Positions 25,461 through 36,937 of a DNA stretch of 64,000 nt are shown here, piece after piece. This DNA comes from Corynebacterium yonathiae (GTDB lineage: Bacteria > Actinomycetota > Actinomycetes > Mycobacteriales > Mycobacteriaceae): positions 1 through 64,000 of the forward strand of contig NZ_JAKOPM010000002.1 of assembly GCF_022288805.1 (NCBI RefSeq), given 5' to 3'. The position numbers and the translations under genes were made by a program. Positions within the stretch are counted from its first letter, which is position 1. Every line of letters begins with the position of its first letter. The notes beneath the pieces are model-generated. The model was not told the DNA's origin, made no database searches, and saw nothing but the letters and a program-made list of their open reading frames with translations.

Positions 25461-26624
25461 TTAGTAACGAACAGCGAGTTCGACCTTCTGGAAGGACTTC
25501 AGGTCGGTGTAGCCACACTTTGCCATGGAACGGCGCAGCGCGCCGACCAAGTTGGTGCGACCGAATGGCTCGCTAGAGGGTCCGTGCAGCACGGTTTCCA
25601 GCGAAGGAGCGGCAGACTCTTCTGCAGCTTCGGCCGGGGTGCCGGTGGTGAGGAAATCAACGTCCAAATCGGTATCAGCCCCAGAGAACTGGACAAAGCC
25701 GCGTGGGAAGCGCGGGTGGCCGGCCGTAGCAGGCCAGTACCAGCCCTTTCCGCCAGCCTCGCGAGCTTGGGCAAGCAATGGGCCAAGAGCCACACCATCG
25801 GCGCCGCAGGCAAAGGCCTTGGCAATACTGCCGGAGTTTTCAAACTCGGTATCGGCGATGATGTGTACATAGCGGCCGCCGGTCTCATCGAGGTAGTCGC
25901 GGCGAGCTGCGGCGGCGTCAGCAATCGCGGTACCCATGGCCGAGTCAATGCCGACGGTCTCGGCGTTGGTCGTCACGCCCGCGCCCACGATGACACCGGC
26001 CGCGCCGGTGCGCATCAGGTGCAGCGCGGTGGTGTAGTCAGTAACTCCGCCGGCGATAACCGGAACATCCAGTGAGCCGATGAACTCCTTGAGGTTCAAC
26101 GGCTCACCGCCGGTAGCTACGTGCTCGGCCGAAACCAAGGTGCCTTGAATAAACAGCAACTCAGCACCGGCCGCGATGACCTTCGGGGCCATCTCGCGAG
26201 CATTTTGTGGGGAAACGCGCACAGCAACGGTGACGCCGGAGTCACGGACTTGGGAGATGCGTTCGGTAAGGAGGGCGTCGTCAAGCGGGGCAGCGTGTAG
26301 CTCCTGAATGATGGAATTATCGCCCGGCTGCGAGTAAATGCGGGCCAGGGCGCCCTCGAGGTCCTCATGGCGGCCCCACAAGCCCTCGGCATTGATGACA
26401 CCCAAGCCCCCCTGCTTGCCCATTTCAATGATGAACTCGGGCGTGGCGAGCGCATCGGTGGGGTGGGACACAAAGGGAATATCGAAGGTATAGGCATCGA
26501 TATTCCAGGTGGTGTCCACGTCCTTGGAGGACCGGGTGCGGCGCTGCGGCACGATGGATAGTTGCTCTAGATCAAAGGTACGGCGAGCCTCGCGGCCGAT
26601 GCCGATTTCGGCGTATTCACGCAT
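25461..26624 (-). CDS. guaB3: GuaB3-family IMP dehydrogenase-related protein
   Basis: 387-residue TIM-barrel protein of the GuaB3 family (Rv3410c-type), long annotated in actinobacteria as an IMP dehydrogenase family protein. It has no CBS domains. Where true IMPDH carries the catalytic Cys (GSICTT), this protein reads VIVGAGVTTNAETVG, so the covalent IMP chemistry should be lost. Remaining landmarks are FDIPFVSHPTDALATPEFII and ADTEFENSGSIAKAFACGADGVALG. It follows guaB by 7 nt in one operon. Reaction uncertain. Confidence 0.9.
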   Translation of the reverse strand: MREYAEIGIGREARRTFDLEQLSIVPQRRTRSSKDVDTTWNIDAYTFDIPFVSHPTDALATPEFIIEMGKQGGLGVINAEGLWGRHEDLEGALARIYSQPGDNSIIQELHAAPLDDALLTERISQVRDSGVTVAVRVSPQNAREMAPKVIAAGAELLFIQGTLVSAEHVATGGEPLNLKEFIGSLDVPVIAGGVTDYTTALHLMRTGAAGVIVGAGVTTNAETVGIDSAMGTAIADAAAARRDYLDETGGRYVHIIADTEFENSGSIAKAFACGADGVALGPLLAQAREAGGKGWYWPATAGHPRFPRGFVQFSGADTDLDVDFLTTGTPAEAAEESAAPSLETVLHGPSSEPFGRTNLVGALRRSMAKCGYTDLKSFQKVELAVRY

Positions 26625-26631
26625 GATATTC

Positions 26632-28164
<1,533 letters not shown>

Positions 28165-28270
28165 TTAACAGGTTTAGCGGCTACCACAACTGTAGTGCTT
28201 TGCCGGCCGACGACACCATTTGGGCAGGGGTAAATTGCCTCGGGAGGGTAAGTTCAATAGGCTCGCAGGC

Positions 28271-28642
28271 GTGAACTTCTTCGCCAATATGCCCCGCGAT
28301 CCTTTCGCCGATGACCCGAATGACCCCGCCTCCTTCCTGGAGGAGGACGAGCAGGTCATGCCGCTTACCGACGACGACCGAATCGCCATCATCCACGACC
28401 TCGCGCTGGTGCAGAAATTCGCGTCCATCCTCGGCCCGCGCGGCATCGATGGCATCTTCTTCCTGTGCGAGGACTGCCAGGAAAACCACTTCTATGAGTG
28501 GGATATTATGGCCGCCAATATGCGCGCCACGCTCGAAGGGGAGCTAGCGCCGGTGCATGAACCAGGCGCCGAGCCGGATCCCTCCCGTTATGTCCCCTGG
28601 GACTATGCCTTGGGCTACTTAGATGGCTTGGAGGGCCGCTAG
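28271..28642 (+). CDS. DUF5319-like small acidic protein
   Basis: 123-residue acidic protein (Rv3412-type by position and sequence) with a CxxC (FFLCEDCQENHFYEWDIM) and a conserved C-terminal VPWDYALGYLDGL. GTG 28271 is chosen because a TAGGCT -10 ends seven bases before it, giving a leaderless message; the upstream frame back to 28220 has no ribosome site. Always beside guaB in this group of bacteria. Function unknown. Confidence 0.78.
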   Translation: MNFFANMPRDPFADDPNDPASFLEEDEQVMPLTDDDRIAIIHDLALVQKFASILGPRGIDGIFFLCEDCQENHFYEWDIMAANMRATLEGELAPVHEPGAEPDPSRYVPWDYALGYLDGLEGR

Positions 28643-28644
28643 CT

Positions 28645-29397
28645 CTACTGCTGCCCCAGCTCGATGGTGGTCGTCGGCTCACCCTCCACGTTGGGGTTGG
28701 GCTGCGGGTTAGGCTGCGCCTGCTCAGTGACTACCACGGTTTCGGTGGCGTACTGAGTTTCGGTCACGGTAACCTGTTCCGGCTGCTGTTCCGGCTGGGA
28801 AGCTTCTTCCGCCACGGTTTCGGTGGCGGTCTCCGTCACGGTGTGCGGGGCGGGCTTCGGGTGCGCAGAGCGCTTGTGTTCCGCCTCGCGGTTGGCGGCG
28901 ATGGCCTTTTCTTCCTTGCCTTCGGCCTCGTCCAGCTTAGCTCGGGCATCCCTCATCAGTTCCCGAGCGCCTTCAATATCGCCTTCGGCCGCGCGAGATT
29001 CCATCTCTTCCAGCGTTCCGGCCAGCTCTACATTGCGGGTTTTATCCCCTTTATCAAAGGTTCCGGCATGCAGCATTGCGCCACCGGCTCCAGCAATGAC
29101 TAGGGTTGCGGCGGCCGCGCCAATGAGACCATGCACGAAAGGCCCGCCGCGGCGACGCTTGCGTGCCTTACCAAGGTCAATAACCTCAGGCTCCGCCTCA
29201 GCGCCTTCTACCAGTGGGGCCGGGGGCATTTGCTTGTCGACGTCCCCCTTTAACTCCAGCAGCAACCCCGCCAGGTCATCCTGACGGTCGGAAGGGTCGT
29301 TCCCTTTCGAAAGCTCAGTGAGGAATGCATCATCATCGACCAAGGGCTGGAGCTGGTCCACTAGGTCGTCGTTATCGCCGTGGTGCTTAGGAGCCAT
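28645..29397 (-). CDS. rsdA: Anti-sigma-D factor RsdA
   Basis: 250-residue single-span membrane protein. The cytosolic N-terminus (1-82) is acidic and holds the sigma-binding part (DDAFLTELSKGNDPSDRQDDLAGLLLELKGDV). A basic stop-transfer KARKRRRGG precedes the TM helix (about 88-106), and an extracytoplasmic coiled region (AGTLEEMESRAAEGDIEGARELMRDARAKLDEAEGKEEKA) leads to a low-complexity T/E/V/Q tail. It is downstream of sigD by 65 nt, as in mycobacteria. Release by regulated proteolysis is known for RsdA. Confidence 0.88.
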   Translation of the reverse strand: MAPKHHGDNDDLVDQLQPLVDDDAFLTELSKGNDPSDRQDDLAGLLLELKGDVDKQMPPAPLVEGAEAEPEVIDLGKARKRRRGGPFVHGLIGAAAATLVIAGAGGAMLHAGTFDKGDKTRNVELAGTLEEMESRAAEGDIEGARELMRDARAKLDEAEGKEEKAIAANREAEHKRSAHPKPAPHTVTETATETVAEEASQPEQQPEQVTVTETQYATETVVVTEQAQPNPQPNPNVEGEPTTTIELGQQ

Positions 29398-29462
29398 GAT
29401 GGTGTCTCTCCCCCTTCCTTTCTGTTATGAAATATCTGCTGTGAGATTGGGCTATAAGCCCT

Positions 29463-30053
29463 TTAGCGTGCAGTTTCCTGCGCGGCTTGGAGGGTCTTTC
29501 GCAATTGAGCTAGTGCTCGGTGTTGTGCCACACGGACCGCGCCTGGAGTGGAACCCACAATTTCCGCGGTCTCTTCTGCCGACAAACCGTTGAACACGCG
29601 CAGAATAACGATGTTTTTTGCCTTATCACTTAATGTATCGAGCAAGGCGCGCATTCTGTTACTACCGTCGGCCTCTAGCGCCCACTCTTCAGGAGTGGCT
29701 TCACGCGCGGAGTCTTCCGGAATTTCTTCGGTAGGCGTGGACTTATCGCGGCCCATCGCGCGGTGAGCATCAGTGACCTTATTAAATGCGATGCCATAAA
29801 CATAGGCCATAAAAGGACGGCCCTTGTCCTCATAGGAACCAATCGAGGTAGCCACTGCTAGGCAAATCTCTTGGGCCACATCTTCCGCGGTGGGTTGGCG
29901 GCCGCCCCCGATGCGGGCGCGGCAGTAACGCAGGACCTGCGGGTGAATGATCTGCAGGACTTTTTGCAGCGCTCGACGGCTGCCGTCGACGGCATGCGGA
30001 ACGAGATCCGCTAGCTCCTGTTCCTTATCACTCACGAATGCACCCTCTGACAT
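29463..30053 (-). CDS. sigD: ECF sigma factor SigD
   Basis: 196-residue extracytoplasmic-function sigma factor. Region 2 is visible at about 22-100 (VLRYCRARIGGGRQPTAEDVAQEICLAVATSIGSYEDKGRPFMAYVYGIAFNKVTDAHRA). Region 4 is at 138-188 (LSDKAKNIVILRVFNGLSAEETAEIVGSTPGAVRVAQHRALAQLRKTL). Cotranscribed with its anti-sigma rsdA. In C. glutamicum SigD controls cell-envelope (mycomembrane) genes. The 288-bp region shared with the divergent whiB gene holds several GGTAAC/GTTAACC-like words, but I cannot fix a promoter. Confidence 0.92.
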   Translation of the reverse strand: MSEGAFVSDKEQELADLVPHAVDGSRRALQKVLQIIHPQVLRYCRARIGGGRQPTAEDVAQEICLAVATSIGSYEDKGRPFMAYVYGIAFNKVTDAHRAMGRDKSTPTEEIPEDSAREATPEEWALEADGSNRMRALLDTLSDKAKNIVILRVFNGLSAEETAEIVGSTPGAVRVAQHRALAQLRKTLQAAQETAR

Positions 30054-30341
30054 GTTTTAAACCGGTAACTAACCATATTGGCACACGGGAAGTTTATGCA
30101 AAGGCAAGGCGCGGTGTCCTTGGCTATGCAACCGGCACGGCGGAAAATTCATGAACCGTTAACCTTCGGCGTTTGCGCTGGTAAACCGTGGTGTCGGTGA
30201 AGGAATTGCGAGGACAATACTTAAAAGTCAAAAATCGGTAACCCACCGTTTACCCGCGCGCGAAACACTACGTGAGGTTGCTTTTCGCGACACTGCGGAA
30301 GCCACACAAGAATTCTCGCCCTTAAAAAGGAGCTTAGTAAC

Positions 30342-30644
30342 GTGTCTCAGCCTCATTTGCTTCCCGGTCCCACCGCTGACCTGTGGGATTGGCAGCTACA
30401 AGGCGCCTGCCGCGGAGAAAACTCGGACGTATTTTATCACCCGGATGGCGAGCGCGGCCGCGCCCGCGCCCAGCGCGAGAATCGCGCCAAAGCCATCTGC
30501 AATTCTTGCCCGGTCATTGATTTGTGCCGCGAGCATGCCTTGCAATCCGCCGAGCCCTACGGCGTATGGGGCGGAATGAGCGAATCCGAACGCGTGGTAG
30601 AGCTTCGCCAGCGTCGCCGCGCCGCCGCGCCGGTCAACGCTTAA
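30342..30644 (+). CDS. WhiB-family iron-sulfur regulator
   Basis: 100-residue WhiB protein with a four-Cys cluster set: Cys23, Cys53, Cys56 and Cys62 (C-x29-C-x2-C-x5-C), then the GVWGG turn (74-78) and a basic DNA-binding tail (VELRQRRRAA). Its position next to sigD and groEL1 corresponds to mycobacterial whiB3; whether it is a redox/stress regulator of that kind is inference. GTG start 30342 with AAAAAGGAG upstream. Confidence 0.92.
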   Translation: MSQPHLLPGPTADLWDWQLQGACRGENSDVFYHPDGERGRARAQRENRAKAICNSCPVIDLCREHALQSAEPYGVWGGMSESERVVELRQRRRAAAPVNA

Positions 30645-30654
30645 GGCAGGAAAG

Positions 30655-31001
30655 TTAGGGGGAGACGAGGGCGTCGGCAAGAAAACGCCCCGTCACCGAG
30701 TCGCGCTGTTCGGCTAAGTCTGCTGGTGTGCCGCTAAAGACCACCTGACCGCCGGCCGAACCGGCTCCGGGACCCAAGTCAATGACGTGATCCGCATGGG
30801 CAATCACAGCAAGATTGTGATCAATGCAAATGACGGTATATCCGGAGTCCACCCGTTCATCACGCCCGGCTCCACGTAGACCACACCGGCGCCGCTGCGC
30901 TTGGGGCAGGCACCCTCGGAATTCGCGGAAAAGAGTGCGGGTTTGACGCCATTGGCCTTGCGAATGGGGCCAAGAGCGCCGGTGACCTTGATATATTCCA
31001 C
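30655..31001 (-). pseudogene. Remnant of a uvrA-like gene
   Basis: Two out-of-frame pieces of a UvrA-type ATPase overlap here. The 5' piece (from 31001) has [24 protein letters not shown], which in intact relatives is part of the zinc-binding insertion. The 3' piece (from about 30852) has [24 protein letters not shown], the extreme C-terminal ABC H-loop region. Most of the gene between them is missing and the frame is broken, so this is an internal deletion remnant. The zinc-finger Cys also reads Lys-Arg. The dispersed 14-bp word (one mismatch) is in the C-terminal part. Confidence 0.8.
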
Positions 31002-31020
31002 GGCCCTAGTCTAGGCACAA

Positions 31021-31050
31021 CAAAACCCGCCGCGCGAGAAGCGGGGCGGG
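31021..31050 (-). terminator. Terminator of groEL1
   Basis: On the minus strand CCCGCC and GGCGGG pair around a GC-rich centre and are followed by TTTTGTTGT, 16-45 bp after the groEL stop. Confidence 0.7.
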
Positions 31051-31065
31051 CGATGTTGGGAAGGA

Positions 31066-32984
<1,919 letters not shown>

Positions 32985-33096
32985 GATGTTTCCTCCGTAG
33001 TGTTCGTATGCGCGCCGGTATGGCACGCGCGTGCCGGTTGTGGATGTCCAGCACAGCCGTCGTCGCGGGTGAACAACTGTGGGTCAAACAACCTGA

Positions 33097-33123
33097 TTAG
33101 CACTCTACCCTCGCGACTGCTAA
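33097..33123. promoter_or_regulatory. CIRCE element of groES-groEL1
   Basis: TTAGCACTC-N9-GACTGCTAA differs from the canonical CIRCE at one base of the right arm. It lies 112 bp upstream of groES. HrcA repression at CIRCE is well established; this predicts heat induction of the operon. Confidence 0.92.
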
Positions 33124-33188
33124 CCCTCAACAATGACCCGGCCCACATTTCTACGCCCGCAGCGATCTCCCCCTTGGCGCCTGCAACA

Positions 33189-34436
33189 CTACCTTGAACG
33201 CTGCTGAGCCCGGGCTTGCACGAAGGCTGCAAGCACCAGCTTGACGACGCCCAAGGCGATAAACATGGCACCGAAGATTACGGCATACGCCGGCCACCAC
33301 AGCTCCTCCATCAGAGTCCGAGCGAAGAAAACCTGTGGGGTAAGGAGGCGGTGGAGTGGGAGGAGCGTCGCCAAGCACAGCGCCCAGACCACGCCGGCCG
33401 CAGTCAGGGTGAGGCAGGCCGCCTCCCCCACCTGCACGCGGATCCAGGCTAGAGGAGCGGCGCCGGCGAGGGTGAGGCCGCGGATATCGGAGGCAATGCG
33501 CCCGTGCATGAGCAGCGAGGTGAGCACGGCACTCACGATGCTGGGGGCAAAGACAGGCCCTAAAAGGGCGACGAAGACCTGCCAGGACGATAGGGCTCCG
33601 CCGGCGCCTGCGGCGCTTTCAAAGCGCAGGCCAGAGCCTACGGCGACGATAAATCCGCCGACGAGAACCCACGGCACGATGTGCGGGGTAGAAAAGTTGC
33701 GACGCACGCGCACATTGGCCCCAGCGATGCCGGCCGCGCGGGTCCATTGGTCGATAGTGGGCATAAGCCAGGGCCAAAAGAGGGCGACGAGGATGACCAA
33801 GCCCATCTCGGCCGAGAGAAGATCGCCGGGATCGGCAATGTGCAGGCACCCGTAAACCGTGCTGCCGATGGCCGCGGACGCGAGCAAGAATTTCACCACG
33901 GTCCAGGCCGGGTGTGCGGTGGTGCGCGGCCGGAAGACTCGGCGCAGTGGAGGCAGCGCGCCAACTAGCGCTGCGGACATGCAGACTATGACCGCAATGA
34001 CCGTGACCTGGCCGGTAATGGCAAGGTCCGGCATGGGGATGCCATCGCTGCGTAGCGCGCGTACGCACGGAGCGAGCAGCGGGCCGGCCGGCAGCACGCC
34101 AAGGAGCCCTGCGGCCGCGCTGACTACTGCGACCTGCCCCAGAATGAAGGCAATAATCATCCACCCGGGCATGCCCACCATGCGCCAGGAACGGTAGACC
34201 GGCTCGCGCTCGGCGATGATAAGGCGCATCTGCGACAGCGTCACCAACACCACCACGCACAGGGCCATGCCGAGTACCGTGCCGCCCACTGGGCCGGCGG
34301 GGTTTTCTTCGGCCCCGGAGGAGGCGACCAGCATCGCTAGCGCCAGGGTGCACGAGGTGGAAGAGACCACCAGGGTCAGCGCCACGGCTAGCCACGAGAG
34401 CCAATTGGACTGCAAGTCCTTAAGCCACACCAGCAT
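33189..34436 (-). CDS. FtsX-like ABC exporter permease
   Basis: 415-residue permease with about eight to ten hydrophobic spans, including the N-terminal helix (14-38), a close pair near 52-70 and 90-115 and the C-terminal helix (about 380-408). The coupling-type stretch ERERVYRSWRMVGMPGW-like (AEREPVYRSWRMVGMPGWM) is typical of FtsX/MacB antimicrobial-peptide exporters. It overlaps the ATPase gene by 17 nt. The divergent two-component system suggests induction by a cell-envelope agent; substrate unknown. Confidence 0.82.
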   Translation of the reverse strand: MLVWLKDLQSNWLSWLAVALTLVVSSTSCTLALAMLVASSGAEENPAGPVGGTVLGMALCVVVLVTLSQMRLIIAEREPVYRSWRMVGMPGWMIIAFILGQVAVVSAAAGLLGVLPAGPLLAPCVRALRSDGIPMPDLAITGQVTVIAVIVCMSAALVGALPPLRRVFRPRTTAHPAWTVVKFLLASAAIGSTVYGCLHIADPGDLLSAEMGLVILVALFWPWLMPTIDQWTRAAGIAGANVRVRRNFSTPHIVPWVLVGGFIVAVGSGLRFESAAGAGGALSSWQVFVALLGPVFAPSIVSAVLTSLLMHGRIASDIRGLTLAGAAPLAWIRVQVGEAACLTLTAAGVVWALCLATLLPLHRLLTPQVFFARTLMEELWWPAYAVIFGAMFIALGVVKLVLAAFVQARAQQRSR

Positions 34437-35025
34437 GGGCTACCTCCTCAAGGGAAATAACGCGGTCGGCCGCTTCAGCGGCAAGGTGGGAGTGGGTCAC
34501 CATAATCACGCTGGCTCCCTCGCGGGCGGCGGCGCGCAAGTGGGAAAGGACGGTGGATGCGGTGGCGTCGTCAAGCGCGCCCGTGGGCTCGTCGGCGAAG
34601 ATATAGGGTGCCTGAGCCAGCAGTGCCCGGGCTACAGCCACGCGTTGTTGCTGACCACCGGAAAGCTGTGCGGGCAGGCGGCGCTCCAGGCCAGCAAGGC
34701 CGAGCGAATCAAAGACCTCCGCCACCCGGCTGCGTGACGGGCGCCGGCCGGAAAAGCGCGCGGTCAAGGTGGCATTGCGCTGCGCATTGAGGGATTCCAA
34801 GAGGTTATAGTCTTGGAAGACAAAGGCACGCTGCTTGCGCCCCGGCGCGTTAACTTGGCCGGACGTGGGCTTATCCAGCCCGGATAGCAGGTTAAGGAGC
34901 GTGGTTTTACCGCTGCCGGAAGGGCCCATGATGGCGACGAATTCGCCCGGGGCGATGGAAACAGTGACCCGCTTGAGTACAGTGCGGCGGCCGTAGCGCT
35001 TAGTGAGGTTTTCTGCTTTTAACAT
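34420..35025 (-). CDS. ABC exporter ATPase (MacB/LolD type)
   Basis: 201-residue ATPase from ATG 35025. Walker A GPSGSGKTT, Q-loop FQDYNLLESL, signature LSGGQQQR, Walker B IFADEPTGALD and H-loop THSH. It overlaps and is coupled to the permease gene. The Q-loop and ALDDATA segment fit the LolD/MacB/BceA exporter group. The upstream region carries a 16-bp perfect palindrome. Confidence 0.9.
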   Translation of the reverse strand: MLKAENLTKRYGRRTVLKRVTVSIAPGEFVAIMGPSGSGKTTLLNLLSGLDKPTSGQVNAPGRKQRAFVFQDYNLLESLNAQRNATLTARFSGRRPSRSRVAEVFDSLGLAGLERRLPAQLSGGQQQRVAVARALLAQAPYIFADEPTGALDDATASTVLSHLRAAAREGASVIMVTHSHLAAEAADRVISLEEVAHAGVA

Positions 35026-35084
35026 GCCTTTGATTCCACTCGGCCGCGCAGAAGAAAGACATGGGGCGGGCTGCCCGGAAAATG

Positions 35085-35100
35085 GTAGAGCTAGCTCTAC
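35085..35100. promoter_or_regulatory. 16-bp palindrome between ABC exporter and sensor kinase
   Basis: GTAGAGCTAGCTCTAC is perfectly self-complementary and lies midway between the divergent ATPase (35025) and kinase (35138) starts. The natural candidate binder is the response regulator at 36265. Confidence 0.6.
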
Positions 35101-35137
35101 TGCCCCACGCCGGGTAAGGCAGCTAGGCTCATGGGTT

Positions 35138-36268
35138 ATGCGAACCCTCAAAGCCTGCGCGTGGAGCTTCGTCCTCGGCGCCCTGTGTATCCCGGCATTG
35201 GTGGTTTCGGTGCTGATGTTGCCGTGGATTCCGCTAGTGGGTCGGGCTGCGGAGTTTGTCGGCAGGTTGGGTGCGCAGTGGATGGGCGTGGAGATCCCGC
35301 CGCGGCGCTCCGGCCGTTGGTTTGATTGGCAGCAGTTTTACCACCTTATTGTGCAGCTATTGATTTCGGCTGCATGCTTTGCCGCGTGGACAGCCTTGGG
35401 TTTTACAGCGGGTGTGCTGGTGATAGCGCCGTTTGTACCCAAAGCCGAATTCTCCTTTGGCGAATGGTCTACCACCAACCGGCCGCTGATTTTCTTAACC
35501 TGCTGGCTGGCCGCGGCACTGCTGGTGGCGCTACTGGTGGGGATAAACCGCCTCCTGGTTGTGGCGTCGACCGCGCTGACCCGACTGGCATTGAGCCCAT
35601 CGGCCGAGGAGTTGGCGGCCTCGCGCACCACGCTTATCGATGCCTTCTCCGGCGAGCGCCGCCGCATCGAGCGCGAGCTGCACGATGGACCGCAGCAGTA
35701 CCTGACCGCACTCAAGCTCAACTTGGCGGCGGCAAAGTTGCAGGCCCCGTCCGAGGCGCTTCCTGCCTTGGCTGATGCGGAGCATAACGCCTCTTTGGCC
35801 CTGGCTTCCCTGCGCGCGACGGTGCGCGGTATTGCCCCGCAGGTGCTTTTCGACGCCGGACTTATCCCTGCCCTCGACGAGCTACTCGCCCACTCCGGGC
35901 TGGAGACTGAACTACACGTGGACGGGCCGGAACGCTCCGTGGACGAGACCACTGCCCTGCTGGCCTATCATGCGGTGGCCGAAGCACTTACCAATGCCTC
36001 CAAGCACGGCGCGGCCACCGAGGCGATGGTAAGGGTTTCTTTCGGGGACATGCTGCGCCTGGACATCGTTGATAATGGCACCGGCCCGGCCCTCAGCTCC
36101 ACGACCAACGCAGCCGCCACGGCGGGAGCCGGTACCGGCTTGGCGGGGCTACGCGAGCGTGCCGCCGCACTAGGCGGAACGTTAAACTTTGCCGCGGCTC
36201 ATGATGCTGCCGCAGGTGAACGCGGCGGCCGGCTGCTGCTCGAATTGCCGCTGAAGGAGGCGGAATGA
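35138..36268 (+). CDS. NarL/LuxR-type sensor histidine kinase
   Basis: 376-residue kinase from ATG 35138, about eight bases after a TAGGCT -10 (leaderless). Four hydrophobic spans lie in the first 180 residues. Next is a HisKA_3 dimerisation helix with the phospho-acceptor His in ERRRIERELHDGPQQYLTALKLNL, then the HATPase domain (ALTNASKHG N-box, VDNGTGP, AGTGLAGLRERAAALGGTL). No large extracytoplasmic domain, as in envelope-stress kinases that sense within the membrane. It overlaps the regulator gene by 4 nt and faces an ABC exporter. Confidence 0.9.
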   Translation: MRTLKACAWSFVLGALCIPALVVSVLMLPWIPLVGRAAEFVGRLGAQWMGVEIPPRRSGRWFDWQQFYHLIVQLLISAACFAAWTALGFTAGVLVIAPFVPKAEFSFGEWSTTNRPLIFLTCWLAAALLVALLVGINRLLVVASTALTRLALSPSAEELAASRTTLIDAFSGERRRIERELHDGPQQYLTALKLNLAAAKLQAPSEALPALADAEHNASLALASLRATVRGIAPQVLFDAGLIPALDELLAHSGLETELHVDGPERSVDETTALLAYHAVAEALTNASKHGAATEAMVRVSFGDMLRLDIVDNGTGPALSSTTNAAATAGAGTGLAGLRERAAALGGTLNFAAAHDAAAGERGGRLLLELPLKEAE

Positions 36269-36900
36269 AACTTTTACTCGCGGAAGATTCCGCGCTGCTG
36301 CGCGCGGGGCTCGAGCAGCTGCTCAGCTCTTTGGGCCATAGCGTTACAGCCGCCATGGATGCCGAAGAACTGAGCGCAATCGCTGGGCAAGAAACCTTCG
36401 ACCTTATTATCAGCGATGTGCGCATGCCTCCCACCATGACCGACGACGGACTGCGCGCCGTCCACGACCTGCGCGCGTCCAACCCCACCCAGCCAGTGGT
36501 AGTGCTTAGCCAATACGTAGCGGCAAGCTACCTCGACCGCCTCTTGGAGCACGGGGGATTTGGCTACCTGCTCAAAGAGCGCGTTTCTGATGTAGAAGAA
36601 TTCGTGCGCACTCTCGACGAGGTCGCCCGCGGCGGTACCGTCGTGGACCCAGAAGTGGTCACGGCACTGCTGTCTGCAAAGCGCACCGGTCTCGCCCAAC
36701 TCACCGCCCGCGAACGAGAGGTGCTGGGACTGATGGCGCAAGGGTTGAGCAATACAGAAATTGAAGACACGCTCGTTCTTAGCGCAGGAGCGGTAAGCAA
36801 GCATGTCTCCAATGTGTTTATGAAACTAGGGTTTCGGTCCGAGGACTCTAACCGGCGGGTAAAAGCCGTATTGGCGTGGCTGCGCCACACTGAGCGCTAG
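36265..36900 (+). CDS. LuxR-family response regulator
   Basis: 211-residue regulator. The receiver domain has acidic residues in LLAEDSALL, the phospho-acceptor Asp in LIISDVRMP and Lys in LLKERV. The C-terminal LuxR HTH is LTAREREVLGLMAQGLSNTEIEDTLVLSAGAVSKHVSNVFMKLG. Partner of the kinase just upstream. The 16-bp palindrome at 35085 is a likely target, which would make the divergent ABC exporter its regulon. Confidence 0.92.
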   Translation: MKLLLAEDSALLRAGLEQLLSSLGHSVTAAMDAEELSAIAGQETFDLIISDVRMPPTMTDDGLRAVHDLRASNPTQPVVVLSQYVAASYLDRLLEHGGFGYLLKERVSDVEEFVRTLDEVARGGTVVDPEVVTALLSAKRTGLAQLTAREREVLGLMAQGLSNTEIEDTLVLSAGAVSKHVSNVFMKLGFRSEDSNRRVKAVLAWLRHTER

Positions 36901-36937
36901 CCCCACCGGGCGCTAGCCGCACCGGTCGCGGTGTTGG

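Noticed and set aside
30054..30341. SigD-dependent autoregulatory promoter from GGTAAC words
   Set aside because: Several GGTAAC/GTTAACC words exist, but none has a matching -10 at usual spacing toward sigD.
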